DNA of 64,000 bases from an uncultured Fodinibius sp. (GTDB lineage Bacteria > Bacteroidota > Rhodothermia > Balneolales > Balneolaceae): contig CAJXMJ010000003.1 of assembly GCA_913056455.1 (NCBI GenBank), positions 186,001 to 250,000 on the forward strand, written 5' to 3'. Positions 37,535-47,087 of the stretch are shown here, in pieces. Both the position numbers and the translations under genes were made by a program. The notes under the pieces are model-generated. The model saw only the letters and a list, made by a program, of their open reading frames with translations. It was not told the DNA's origin and searched no databases. Within the stretch, counting starts at the first letter, position 1. The number at the start of each line of letters is the position of its first letter.

Positions 37535-39820
37535 ATGTTTTCCAAACTACTTAAAAGCACAATATTCCTGTGCTTAATATTTATTAGCAGCACATCTCTT
37601 TTTGCCCAAACAATAACGGGTAAGGTACTCAACGAGGAAACGGAACAACCCATTGTTGGGGCAAATGTTTACGTGGTAGACTCTAATGATGGAGCAGTAA
37701 CGAACGAAAGTGGAACGTTTAGGATCGATATTCCCGAGGATGCCGAGACATTGAGAGTCAGTTATGTAGGCTACAAAACGAGGGAGGTCTCGGTAAAAGA
37801 TAATCTTACGATTTACCTAAGTCCGTCGCTAAGTCTGGAAGAGATTATTATACAGGGCGTACGGGCTGAATCGGATGACCCTGTGGCCCAAAGTATTGTT
37901 GAAAAGGAAGAGCTCGAGGAGGTATATAATGGAGAGCAGCCCACATATTACCTGGAGGATTTGACACCGGCTATATTTTCATACTCGGAGTCTGGTACTA
38001 AGTTGGCCAATTACGGTAGTATGCGTTTGCGGGGCATCAGCCAGGAACGCATTAATATTACCTTAAATGGTGTTCCGCTCAACGACATGATCGATCACGG
38101 GGTATTCTTTTCTAATTTTACCGACATCAGCAATAGTTTTGAGTCGGTGCAGGTACAGCGCGGCGTTGGCACCAGTAGCAATGGCGTTGCCTCCTATGCC
38201 GGATCTATCAATTTTGAGTCGATTAATATCGAGGGACGCGAGCAGGGTGGACAGTTGGAAGTTGGGCTGGGATCCTACGATAGTTACCGCGTAAATACCA
38301 GCATGTCTTCTGGCATGATTGACGATAAATGGTCGTTATATGGCAGCTTTAGCAAAATTATGTCAGACGGCTACCGGTATAACACTGAAACGAATTCACA
38401 CTCATTTTTCTTTTCCGGTGGCTATTTTGGTGAAAATGATATGATCAAGATCAATGCGTTTGATGCGGGATCCAAAAATGGGCTGGGCTATATGGCCGTG
38501 GCTGAGAGTGATCTGGAAGAGGATCCCCGAACGAATTATTTGAACGAAAACGACGACGATGATTTTGGGCAGCGGTTGGTACAGCTGCAGCATACTCATA
38601 TTTTTAGTGATAAATTTTCGACAACGGCGTCACTGTACTACGGCGGATCGGGAGGCGACTATTTTTATACCTATTCTGATACGGACTCTACGCTGGAGCA
38701 AATTAACTATCCCCTTTACAATGATCGTTACGGATTAATGATCAACGGGTTTTGGGATTCTGGGAACTGGGAGGTTAGCTCCGGTATTCACGGCTACCTT
38801 TTTTATCGGATAAATGAAGAGTCATTTGCCCCTGATTTTGATAATCCTTACTACTTCGAGAAATCAGACAAGAACGAGTTCAGCTGGTTTGCGAATGTAG
38901 AATGGTCGAAGAGCGACTGGAAGGTATTCGCCGATCTGCAAATCCGAACTCAGCAGCTATCAATTAATCCGGATTACAGTTTTATCGGTATTTCACCGGA
39001 GGGGCCAATTGAGAAGAGTTGGACGTTTATCAATCCCAAGATAGGATTCAGTTATTCAGTTACCGAAAATACCACTGCCTATGCCTCTGCCGGAAGGATG
39101 GGCAGAGAACCTACTCGTATTGATATTCTTGGCGGATTCCGGTTGGGACCCCCAAATTACAGTCAGGCCCGTGCCGATAATTTTGACCCGGAACATGTGG
39201 ATGATTACGAGGCAGGACTCAAACTGAATTATCAGGATCTGGCCTTTAAGGCGAACTATTTTTATATGGATTTCCAGGATGAAATTGCGCCCATCGGTGA
39301 AGTGATTGCTTTTGGAGTACAGAAGCGTCGGAATATCCCCGATAGTTACCGTACAGGATTAGAGTTGCAATGGAATTATCTGCCCGTAGACTTTTTGACG
39401 TTTAAAGGTAACATGACATATATGCAAAGTAAGATAGATTCATTTACTACGGGAGCGGGAAATACGTTTACAGATAAAACACCGATTTTGAGTCCGGAAT
39501 GGATCGTTAATGGAAAGCTAAAGGTTTTTCCGATCGATCACTTGACTATTGGTCTGTCTGGTAAATTTGTTAGCGAATCATTTTTAGAACTTACCAATAA
39601 TCCTGAAATGACCTTGCCCTCTTATACGGTTTTTAATGCCTCTCTGGGCTATGAGTTAAATAAACTCTCATTCCATTTAGAGGTTAAAAATCTGGAAGAT
39701 GAAATTTATTACACGAGTGGAGCGCCCGTTGATACCAACTTTGATGGTGTCCCTGACGAGCCAGGGTATTTTGTCAATGCGGATCGTCACTTTTTCTTTT
39801 CGGTGAAATACGAATTATAA
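37535..39820 (+). CDS. TPP-riboswitch-controlled TonB-dependent receptor, probable thiamine uptake
   Basis: 761 residues from the ATG at 37535, preceded by a perfect Shine-Dalgarno (GGAGG); a TTG 63 bases upstream is rejected because it lacks one. Signal peptide about 1-25 (ending LFAQ). A carboxypeptidase-regulatory-like domain covers about 27-100 ('GKVLNEETEQPIVGANVYV'). A plug domain follows around 120-220 ('MRLRGISQERINITLNGVPL'), and then a 22-strand-type barrel to the C-terminal 'FFFSVKYEL'. TPP riboswitches in front of such receptors are known in Bacteroidota (the OMR1 group, predicted thiamine uptake), so thiamine or a related compound is the likely substrate. No thi or pnuT gene lies in the window. 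Confidence 0.92.
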   Translation: MFSKLLKSTIFLCLIFISSTSLFAQTITGKVLNEETEQPIVGANVYVVDSNDGAVTNESGTFRIDIPEDAETLRVSYVGYKTREVSVKDNLTIYLSPSLSLEEIIIQGVRAESDDPVAQSIVEKEELEEVYNGEQPTYYLEDLTPAIFSYSESGTKLANYGSMRLRGISQERINITLNGVPLNDMIDHGVFFSNFTDISNSFESVQVQRGVGTSSNGVASYAGSINFESINIEGREQGGQLEVGLGSYDSYRVNTSMSSGMIDDKWSLYGSFSKIMSDGYRYNTETNSHSFFFSGGYFGENDMIKINAFDAGSKNGLGYMAVAESDLEEDPRTNYLNENDDDDFGQRLVQLQHTHIFSDKFSTTASLYYGGSGGDYFYTYSDTDSTLEQINYPLYNDRYGLMINGFWDSGNWEVSSGIHGYLFYRINEESFAPDFDNPYYFEKSDKNEFSWFANVEWSKSDWKVFADLQIRTQQLSINPDYSFIGISPEGPIEKSWTFINPKIGFSYSVTENTTAYASAGRMGREPTRIDILGGFRLGPPNYSQARADNFDPEHVDDYEAGLKLNYQDLAFKANYFYMDFQDEIAPIGEVIAFGVQKRRNIPDSYRTGLELQWNYLPVDFLTFKGNMTYMQSKIDSFTTGAGNTFTDKTPILSPEWIVNGKLKVFPIDHLTIGLSGKFVSESFLELTNNPEMTLPSYTVFNASLGYELNKLSFHLEVKNLEDEIYYTSGAPVDTNFDGVPDEPGYFVNADRHFFFSVKYEL

Positions 39821-39888
39821 AAGAGGCGCAATATCATGCTGCAGCTTTCGTTTAATTTCTAGATAGTTATGTTTAGATGATTAGTTTG

Positions 39889-39921
39889 GAAAGGCGGGTC
39901 GGCAGGCCCGCCTTTTTATTT
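39889..39921 (+). terminator. Rho-independent terminator after the TPP-controlled receptor
   Basis: A stem AAGGCGGG / CCCGCCTT with an 8-base loop is followed by TTTTTATTTT. Confidence 0.9.
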
Positions 39922-39933
39922 TGCGTTATTAGG

Positions 39934-40830
39934 TCAGCTTTCCTGTTTTGTTTCGGTGAAGAAGGTTAAGTCCTCCTCTTTTTGTGTACGCATTGTTGAT
40001 GTAGCTCCTGCGTCACTGTCGATGACTTGAATAAATATTGCACCGGTGATAATAAAGGCCGCGGAAATGATTTCCATCAGGCTGGGATTTTCACCGATAC
40101 TAAACCAAGCTATTACCAAGGCTGCAATAGGTACCATATTCCCATAGAGCACTACCTGGGTTGGTCCCAGTATTTTTAGTGCTCGTACCTTTACCCATTG
40201 ACCTATCCCTACTCCGATAGCTCCACCGGCTAAAATGGCGATCCATGTCCAAAAGCCTAACGACAGCCAACTTACTTCAATTAAATCCGGGGTGGCAATT
40301 AAAATGTATAATGATCCCCCAATAGCAGTACGAAGAGCTACGATAGAAACAGACCCGTATTCGCGTGCCAAGGGCTTAATAGCATGCAGCTCAATAACAG
40401 TGAGAGCTAATGCCACTATAAGAATGAGGTCGCCCAACCAATAGCCTTGTTCGGGTTGCAGTCCATCCCAAGCCAAAATAACAGTACCTATTACGGCAAG
40501 CAGGACTCCGGCATATCCGAATATTCCCATTTGTTCGGTGCGGAACAGGTATCCGATACCCGTACTGATAGCTGGTCCGAGAGCCAACCAGAGCGAAGCA
40601 CGTGCTCCATGGGTTAGTCCTAATCCTTCAATTCCGAGCCATGGGGCTAGTGTAGCACCGATTACAGAGACAAATAGCAGTCGGGGCCAGTCATCCCTTT
40701 GAATTTTCGGTAAAAAAGGAACCGCAGATGAAGTATTACTGCATTCGGTTCGGTATTGCAGGTACATCACCAAAAACATAGCAATGCCTCCCATCGCAAA
40801 GCGCGAAACACTGAATGCAATGGGAGACAT
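39934..40830 (-). CDS. EamA/DMT-family transporter (start codon unclear)
   Basis: From its first ATG this is 298 residues and nine predicted helices of the ten-helix EamA drug/metabolite transporter fold, in two repeats. The frame stays open upstream for another 47 codons and encodes an obvious first helix (LLVLFVFFWGANFILAEIAL), so the ATG at 40830 is not the real start. No ATG, GTG or TTG occurs in that extension; ATT codons at 40954-40959 directly follow the DUF2911 stop. The gene may use a rare ATT start, or its start codon may have been lost. Substrate unknown. Acidic and hydrophobic residues at the end (SDAGATSTMRTQKEED) are cytoplasmic. Confidence 0.85.
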   Translation of the reverse strand: MSPIAFSVSRFAMGGIAMFLVMYLQYRTECSNTSSAVPFLPKIQRDDWPRLLFVSVIGATLAPWLGIEGLGLTHGARASLWLALGPAISTGIGYLFRTEQMGIFGYAGVLLAVIGTVILAWDGLQPEQGYWLGDLILIVALALTVIELHAIKPLAREYGSVSIVALRTAIGGSLYILIATPDLIEVSWLSLGFWTWIAILAGGAIGVGIGQWVKVRALKILGPTQVVLYGNMVPIAALVIAWFSIGENPSLMEIISAAFIITGAIFIQVIDSDAGATSTMRTQKEEDLTFFTETKQES

Positions 40831-40959
40831 TTCGGTAAGAGCAATTTCGGCTAATATAAAATTAGCGCCCCAGAAAAAAACGAATAATACAAGTAGACCG
40901 TGATGGGGTAAGGCTTCCCCGCTTACCGATGATTTAAGAGGATTAAGTTTCGAAATAAT
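40831..40959 (-). other. Start-less in-frame extension of the EamA transporter
   Basis: This stretch continues the EamA reading frame upstream of its first ATG. It encodes the first transmembrane helix with the family-typical FFWGANF motif. The frame closes at a TAA at 40972-40974, within the end of the DUF2911 gene. Only ATT codons (40954-40959) could serve as starts. Confidence 0.8.
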
Positions 40960-40964
40960 GTGCT

Positions 40965-41510
40965 TTATATATTAATTGTAAAGGGCACTTTGGTCGTATC
41001 CCAGCGTAATACCACGGTTGCTGATTCATTTGAGACATCCTCAAAATAGAATAGCAGACGCTCCATAAAGTCTGCTTCTTGAGGTTCTACCGTAAATCGG
41101 AATACGTCTTTAGATTTATCGTACTGAGTACCCCATGAAAGCTTTGAGTTAATAATGATGGTCCATTCGTCCTTTCCTGGGATAGTATAGAGTGAATAGG
41201 TGCCAGCTTCCAGTTCGTTTCCTTCAATTGTTACGTTATCAGAAACAACTAAAGCCGTTGATTCATTAGCTCCTGTTCGCCAAACTTCGCCGTAGGGGAC
41301 CAAATTACCAAAGATGGTTCGGTCATTGACAGCAGGACGCCCATATGTAATAGTAATATCCGTAGTGCCAATAGTTTGGCTCACCGTGGCATTAGGACTT
41401 ACCCGAGGTTCATCATTAGCGCGCTCTTGTGCAATTGTAGTTGTAGCTATAAATAAGCTCATGAACGCAATAAGCGAAATCTTGTAAAAGGTTGATACAA
41501 TAGTTTTCAT
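40965..41510 (-). CDS. Secreted DUF2911 protein
   Basis: 181 residues with a signal peptide (about 1-27, ending TIAQ). The DUF2911 core is clear: 'RVSPNATVSQTIGTTDITITYGRP', 'VPYGEVWRTGANESTAL', 'GTYSLYTIPGKDEWTIIIN'. The family is common in Bacteroidota and relatives, is exported, and has no known function. Its stop lies within 10 bases of the likely start of the EamA transporter, so the two are probably one transcript. Confidence 0.93.
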   Translation of the reverse strand: MKTIVSTFYKISLIAFMSLFIATTTIAQERANDEPRVSPNATVSQTIGTTDITITYGRPAVNDRTIFGNLVPYGEVWRTGANESTALVVSDNVTIEGNELEAGTYSLYTIPGKDEWTIIINSKLSWGTQYDKSKDVFRFTVEPQEADFMERLLFYFEDVSNESATVVLRWDTTKVPFTINI

Positions 41511-41743
41511 AATAAAGATGATTGGTTTAGGATTGTTGGTACACAGGTTTTTAACTTAAAATGTAATGCGATCGTTTAATTTTAATGTTCTGAAATTGTT
41601 CGTAAATAACCTATTCCAGTTTGAGAGAGTAGTTTGGTGATTGAAATTTAAACATTAGTATTTTCTAATAAGAAATTTAATCCTTATATATACGATAATA
41701 GGTTTTGGTGATTTAACAAACTGACATTAGGGGTATATAATAG

Positions 41744-44476
41744 ATGGAGGAAAAACCAGGCACTCGTTTTTCTGACGATATAGAACAGCTTTTTAGCAGC
41801 GGAACGGTCATTTTATTTACGTGTGCGGTTACATCGGATTTTCCCATTCTTTCTGTTAGTCAGAATTCCGAAAATATTTTGGGATTCAAGCCTTCTTATT
41901 TTGTTGAAAACAAGAACGGCTGGTCGAATCGCATTCACCCGGAGGATAAAGAAGATGTTTTTAGACAGTTCACCAGAGTGATTAAAGAGGATGGTGGAGC
42001 TATTAACGAGTATCGCTTCAAGACGAAAGGGGGAGAATATATTTGGCTTCGGGATGAAATAAAAGTTATTGAAAATGAGGATGGAGATCGGCTTATTTAT
42101 GGCTCTTCTATAGATATTACCGAACGAAAGAAAGCAGAGATAGCCCTAAAAGAAAATAAAACGGAAGAGCTGAAGCAGGAGATTACTCGGAGAACAAAGG
42201 CAGAAGAAAAGTTGCAGAAACGCCTTGAATATGAAAAAGTGATTTCTCAAAGCTCAAAATTACTGTTGGAGAGTAATTCGTCAGAGGCGCTCGAAAAGAG
42301 TTTGGATCTGCTTCAGGATGTAACTGATGCTGATCGTGTGTTTCTGTATAAGAATAAAGAAATTGAAGATGAGCTCTATTTGGATCCGGTATTGGAGGTA
42401 ACCAAAGACGGAGTTGAGCCCATCATCGAAAACCTCGATCGAACGTTTAAATATTCTGATGTTCCCTGGTTGCATGAAAAGTTGTCATCCCTTCAAAAGG
42501 TCCATGCACAGATCGATGAGTTGCCGGATCCCGAACAATCTATTTTACAGGACCAAGAGGTAGAATCAATTTTGGTTATTCCCTTTTCCATTGAAGGCGA
42601 GTGGAAGGGATATATTGGGGCGGCAGATACGCAAAAGAAGCGTACTTGGGATGAGGAAGAAATTTCGCTGTTGAAAACCGTTTCTCGAATTATAGCTGCT
42701 TTTGAGAAACGGAAAGCTATTGAAGGATCGCTTGTTAAGCAGCGAAACTACACTAATACGATTTTAGACAGCTTGCCAAGTATCTACCTGTTGATGGATG
42801 AGGATTTCCATTTTATTGAGTGGAATAGTTATGCCGAGCGCTACACCGGTTATTCAGGTGATGAGTTAAAAACAAAAACAGCTTTTGATATTATTAAGCC
42901 TGAACACCATGAGTTGCTGAAAGAAGCGATAGAGCGGGTTAGACGAAAAAAAGGAAAGGGCACAGAGTTAGATCTGTTAACAAAATCGGGGGAAACCGCT
43001 CCCTTTTTCTGGCGGGGGTATTTCATTGAAATCGATAATGAACAGTATTTTTTGTGTGTTGGGATTGATATTACGGAGCAAAAAAGGACGGAAAAGGAGC
43101 TGCGGCATGAGAAACGATTTAACGAGGCTTTGTTAGAAAGTTTGCCCGGTGTTTTCTACATGTTTGATGAGGATGGAAATTATCACCGATGGAATCAGAA
43201 CCTGCTTGACGAAACAGGCTATACGGCAGAAGATATGCAGCAGATTTCGCCGGAGGTATTTTTTGGAGAGGAAGAATTGGATGCTGCACGCCGAGAGATC
43301 GGTAAAGTTTTCGAAGTTGGGCAGGCAGAGATAGAATCGAAGCTCAAAACAAAAGATGGACAGGAGATACCTTATTATTTCACGGGTAAGCTATTTAAAC
43401 AAGATGGAAACAATTATTTGCTCGGCGTTGGTCATGACATGTCGGAGCAGGTAAAAGCCAGAGAAAAATTACGCCGGAGTGAGAAACTTTTCCGCGATCT
43501 GTTTTTGAATGCGCCGGCGGGTATTGTAATGGTGGATCCTGATAACAAGGTGGTGAATATTAATAAGAGCTTTGAAGATATGTTTGGATTTGCCGAGGAA
43601 GAGCTCAAGGGTAAAGATGTTGATGAGTTTATTGTTCCGAAAGAAGAACGTGAACAGATTCCCCGAATGCCATTGAAAGAATATGCTTCCGACAGTTTTA
43701 ACAGGGAAGCCAAGCGTCTGACCAAAGATGGAGAACCGATCGACGTGATTATGGCAGCTATTCCTGTTTATATTGATGGTGATCCTATAGCGGGGTTTGG
43801 AATGTATATTGATATTACGGAAGAGAAGAAGTATGAACAGGAGATAACCAGCTCACTTAAAGAAAAAAAGGTGATGCTGAAGGAAATTCACCACCGGGTA
43901 AAGAATAACCTGGCTATTGTTTCGGGATTACTTCAGCTACAGATGTATGAAACTGACAATCCCCTCTTGCGTGATACGCTGGAGGAAAGTGAGCGCCGTA
44001 TTCAAACGATGGCGCTTATCCATGAGCAGCTCTACAATTCCGAAAGCCTGGGTAATATATCTTGTGATCAATATATCGGGGATTTGGTAGAAACGATTCG
44101 AAATACCATTGGTTCTTCCCAAGATGTCAATGTAAGGACTGATATCGAAAGCATTGAGTTGGATATTGAGCGGGCGGTGCCCTTTGCACTTTTGGTGAAT
44201 GAAGTGGTCACCAACTCATTTAAACATGCCTTTGATGGTCAAAGTGACAGTACAAACACGATAGCGATCCGTATAACGGAAGATAGTGGACAGGTGCATG
44301 CCCGGTTACGTGATAATGGCAAAGGGTTGCCAGATGATTTGCAGCCCGAAATGAGTGATACACTGGGTATGAACCTTATCGACAACTTTGCTCAGCAGTT
44401 AGAAGCAGATTGGGAGATAGGTAGTGATAATGGCACCTATGTCCAGTTACGGTTCAGCAAAAATGGAGAAGCGTAA
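41744..44476 (+). CDS. Soluble multi-PAS/GAF sensor histidine kinase (HisKA_2 type)
   Basis: 910 residues, no membrane helix. PAS domain about 25-130 ('IHPEDKEDVFRQF', ending in DITERKKAE), a coiled linker, a GAF-like domain about 165-325, then three more PAS domains (about 335-450, 455-575, 580-705), each ending with a DIT/DMS-type motif. The kinase core has a HisKA_2 dimerisation helix with HHRVKNNLA (H716-H717) and an ATPase domain with 'NEVVTNSFKHAF' and 'DNGKGLP'. HisKA_2 kinases often sense light, redox state or cytosolic ligands. No response regulator is nearby, so it is an orphan. Confidence 0.92.
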   Translation: MEEKPGTRFSDDIEQLFSSGTVILFTCAVTSDFPILSVSQNSENILGFKPSYFVENKNGWSNRIHPEDKEDVFRQFTRVIKEDGGAINEYRFKTKGGEYIWLRDEIKVIENEDGDRLIYGSSIDITERKKAEIALKENKTEELKQEITRRTKAEEKLQKRLEYEKVISQSSKLLLESNSSEALEKSLDLLQDVTDADRVFLYKNKEIEDELYLDPVLEVTKDGVEPIIENLDRTFKYSDVPWLHEKLSSLQKVHAQIDELPDPEQSILQDQEVESILVIPFSIEGEWKGYIGAADTQKKRTWDEEEISLLKTVSRIIAAFEKRKAIEGSLVKQRNYTNTILDSLPSIYLLMDEDFHFIEWNSYAERYTGYSGDELKTKTAFDIIKPEHHELLKEAIERVRRKKGKGTELDLLTKSGETAPFFWRGYFIEIDNEQYFLCVGIDITEQKRTEKELRHEKRFNEALLESLPGVFYMFDEDGNYHRWNQNLLDETGYTAEDMQQISPEVFFGEEELDAARREIGKVFEVGQAEIESKLKTKDGQEIPYYFTGKLFKQDGNNYLLGVGHDMSEQVKAREKLRRSEKLFRDLFLNAPAGIVMVDPDNKVVNINKSFEDMFGFAEEELKGKDVDEFIVPKEEREQIPRMPLKEYASDSFNREAKRLTKDGEPIDVIMAAIPVYIDGDPIAGFGMYIDITEEKKYEQEITSSLKEKKVMLKEIHHRVKNNLAIVSGLLQLQMYETDNPLLRDTLEESERRIQTMALIHEQLYNSESLGNISCDQYIGDLVETIRNTIGSSQDVNVRTDIESIELDIERAVPFALLVNEVVTNSFKHAFDGQSDSTNTIAIRITEDSGQVHARLRDNGKGLPDDLQPEMSDTLGMNLIDNFAQQLEADWEIGSDNGTYVQLRFSKNGEA

Positions 44477-44526
44477 AGGACCTGTGTATCCTTCCTTGTC
44501 AGATGTATCGCGGCTGATTTTTGGTA

Positions 44527-45186
44527 TTAGTCTTTCACCTTATCTTTAAGCAAGTGTGGAAAGTCCTTTCGGAACTTTTTGAGCTTGGGAGCGATGACTA
44601 CCTGGCAATATCCCGCATTGGGATTATTTTCGTAATAGTTCTGATGATAGTTCTCGGCTACCGAATAATTTGAAAGAGGCTCTATTTCAGTAACAATAGG
44701 ATCTTCCCAGAGGTCAGACTTGTCGGTCTTTTTAAGCGATTTTTCAGCAATTTCTTTCTGTTCTTCATTATGATAAAAAATAGCTGATCGATATTGGGGG
44801 CCTACATCAGCACCTTGTCGGTTCTTGGTGGTTGGATTGTGCGTGTGCCAAAAGACTTCAAGAAGCTGTTCGTAAGATATAATGGAGGGATCGAAAGTAA
44901 TGCGTGCCACTTCGGCGTGTCCGGTTTGCCCCGAAGATACCTGGCGGTAGGTGGGATTCGGGAGCTCCCCGCCTGCATACCCGGCGACGGCTGATTTTAC
45001 ACCCTTGACCTCCTCAAAAACAGCTTCGACGCACCAGAAACAGCCGGCTCCGAAGGTAGCTTCTTCCATTGTTGTTGAGCTCATGGTTTCAGTATTCTTA
45101 TTGGTTTGAGCCTGTACCACAGCCGATGAACATATTACCAAAGCAATAGCTGTAAACAGTAAGGCCGTAATTCTATTAGGTTCCAT
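44527..45186 (-). CDS. msrA: Peptide-methionine (S)-S-oxide reductase, exported
   Basis: 219 residues. A signal peptide (about 1-27, ending VQAQ) precedes the MsrA domain. GAGCFWC holds the catalytic C49, with C52 next to it. 'VKSAVAGYAGG' and 'GHAEVARITFDP' are family signatures. It repairs oxidised methionine in periplasmic proteins. No MsrB is fused or adjacent. Confidence 0.95.
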   Translation of the reverse strand: MEPNRITALLFTAIALVICSSAVVQAQTNKNTETMSSTTMEEATFGAGCFWCVEAVFEEVKGVKSAVAGYAGGELPNPTYRQVSSGQTGHAEVARITFDPSIISYEQLLEVFWHTHNPTTKNRQGADVGPQYRSAIFYHNEEQKEIAEKSLKKTDKSDLWEDPIVTEIEPLSNYSVAENYHQNYYENNPNAGYCQVVIAPKLKKFRKDFPHLLKDKVKD

Positions 45187-45280
45187 ATTATATGTAATTA
45201 TAAGTCGTCCGTCTTGGTTACATCCAGTAACACAAAAGCTGGCCCTACCGTTTATAAAAGAGAAGTAAATGTAAGGGGAT

Positions 45281-45724
45281 CTATTTACGTATCTCTTCGT
45301 ATGCTTCTATAAACTCATCCGGCGTATGTTTACCTATGATGGTTGCGATAGGCTCCAGGGGCAAATCAGTAACCATGTTGAAGCGAAGGCAAGAACGACC
45401 CATATCCATTTTTTTACCGGCCTTTTCAAACTCTTCTTCTAACCATTCTTGGAGTTCCTCATCCTGATATACCGACATCAGGTAAAGTGAGTTGTGATTC
45501 TCTTGTGCGGCTAAACCTATATAGTTGAGCGGCTGATTGTTATAGGTGTCCGGGTATTTTTCAAGTGGAATTTCATAGCTGATCATTCCCCAATTAATGG
45601 TTTCTTCATAGCCCTCGGGAATATTATCCAGAATCAGTTCCCGAATTTGTTCTATCGGTTCTCTGCGATACTCGGGAAGTTCTTCAATGTATTCTTCTAC
45701 AGTTTGAGCCATACTCTTTGCCAT
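45281..45724 (-). CDS. DUF1801 protein
   Basis: 147 residues, cytoplasmic. The pattern 'TVEEYIEELPEYRREPIEQIRELI' followed by 'EETINWGMISYEIP' is the DUF1801/YdhG signature. The family adopts an alpha/beta fold and is linked to frataxin-like proteins in some databases; no function can be assigned with confidence. It lies 94 bases from msrA on the same strand. Confidence 0.85.
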   Translation of the reverse strand: MAKSMAQTVEEYIEELPEYRREPIEQIRELILDNIPEGYEETINWGMISYEIPLEKYPDTYNNQPLNYIGLAAQENHNSLYLMSVYQDEELQEWLEEEFEKAGKKMDMGRSCLRFNMVTDLPLEPIATIIGKHTPDEFIEAYEEIRK

Positions 45725-46020
45725 GACAGAAATTCGTTGGTTAATTTTTGAAAATTAGATCATACCGAGAAAAATGAGCGCAGTAAATTACTATAGTAAA
45801 AAAAATAGTATTGTTCGTGCGATCATATTCATAACCGGATTTCTATCTCGTAGAAACCCATTCATGTTGCACACAATATAAGTGCTATAAATGCCAATTT
45901 CCGCCCTAAACTGTTCTTGTTAATTTGTCCAATATTTAAACGATTTTACGTTGAAAATCCTTGTAGTTGTATATTGTAAAACACTATTAATTAAATTATC
46001 AATGAGCCAAGAATATTATT

Positions 46021-47022
46021 ATGGAATATAGATTTTTAGGACGATCAGGACTTAAAGTTTCCGCGCTATCATTTGGATCATGGGTTACTTTCGGTGATCA
46101 GATTGACGAAGACGCAGCTTACGAGTCGATGAAAGAAGCCTATGACGCGGGAGTCAACTTTTTTGATAATGCTGAAGTCTATGCTGAAGGACGGTCAGAA
46201 ATTATGATGGGTAATATTATTCAAAAAGCAGGATGGAAGCGTACAGATTTGGTACTGTCCACGAAAATATTTTGGGGCGGAGAAGGTCCCAACGATCAGG
46301 GACTTTCTTTTAAACATATCAAAGAGGGTACCGAAGCCGCATTAGAACGCCTCCAAACTGATTATGTGGATCTTATTTTTTGCCATCGGCCGGACAAGCA
46401 TACTCCTATTGAGGAAACGGTCCGGGGCATGCATCAGATGATACAAGAAGGGAAGGCCTTATATTGGGGAACCAGTGAATGGTCGGCTCGTCAAATCCGT
46501 CAGGCATATGATTTTGCACGCCAAGAGCATCTTCGCCCACCGTTGATGGATCAGCCCCAGTATAATATGTTTCGGCGCGACAAGGTGGAAAAGGAATTTG
46601 CTCCGCTGTATGATGAGATCGGTCTGGGTACTACTATCTGGAGTCCGCTGGCCAGCGGGTTATTAACGGGCAAATATAACGATGGGGTGCCTGAAGGAAG
46701 CCGGTTGTCGCTCGATAAATACGACTGGCTGCGTGAAAAACTTCTCGAAACCGAAAGTGGTCGTCAAAAGCTAAATAAAGTGAAGGAGTTGGCTGAAGTA
46801 GCAGAAGGAGCTGGAATTCCCATGCCGCAGTTCGCACTGGCTTGGTGCTTAAAAAATGAGGACGTAAGCACCGTGATTACCGGGGCCTCAAAGCCAGAGC
46901 AGGTAAAGCAAAATATGAAAGCTATTGATGTAGTAGATCAGATGACACCGGATATTATGGAGCGAATTGAAGAGATCCTTGATAATAAACCGGAGCCCGA
47001 ACCTGATTTTAGGAACAACTAA
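46021..47022 (+). CDS. Aldo/keto reductase, potassium-channel beta-subunit-like
   Basis: 333 residues forming a TIM barrel. The catalytic tetrad is visible as D49, Y54, K82 and H122. 'YRFLGRSGLKVSALSFGSW' and the cofactor segment 'TGASKPEQVKQN' are typical of the AKR group related to Kv-beta and YghZ. It reduces aldehydes with NADPH; the physiological substrate is unknown. It is monocistronic and followed by a terminator. Confidence 0.93.
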   Translation: MEYRFLGRSGLKVSALSFGSWVTFGDQIDEDAAYESMKEAYDAGVNFFDNAEVYAEGRSEIMMGNIIQKAGWKRTDLVLSTKIFWGGEGPNDQGLSFKHIKEGTEAALERLQTDYVDLIFCHRPDKHTPIEETVRGMHQMIQEGKALYWGTSEWSARQIRQAYDFARQEHLRPPLMDQPQYNMFRRDKVEKEFAPLYDEIGLGTTIWSPLASGLLTGKYNDGVPEGSRLSLDKYDWLREKLLETESGRQKLNKVKELAEVAEGAGIPMPQFALAWCLKNEDVSTVITGASKPEQVKQNMKAIDVVDQMTPDIMERIEEILDNKPEPEPDFRNN

Positions 47023-47050
47023 AGATTAGTTTCTATTGATTTCTAATTTC

Positions 47051-47087
47051 ATGCCCGGGGATAACACTCCGGGCGTTATTTTTTAAA
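47051..47087 (+). terminator. Rho-independent terminator after the aldo/keto reductase
   Basis: GCCCGG and CCGGGC form the stem (47053-47058 with 47069-47074), extended by a G-T pair and followed by GTTATTTTTT. It overlaps the last bases of the opposing patatin gene. Confidence 0.8.
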
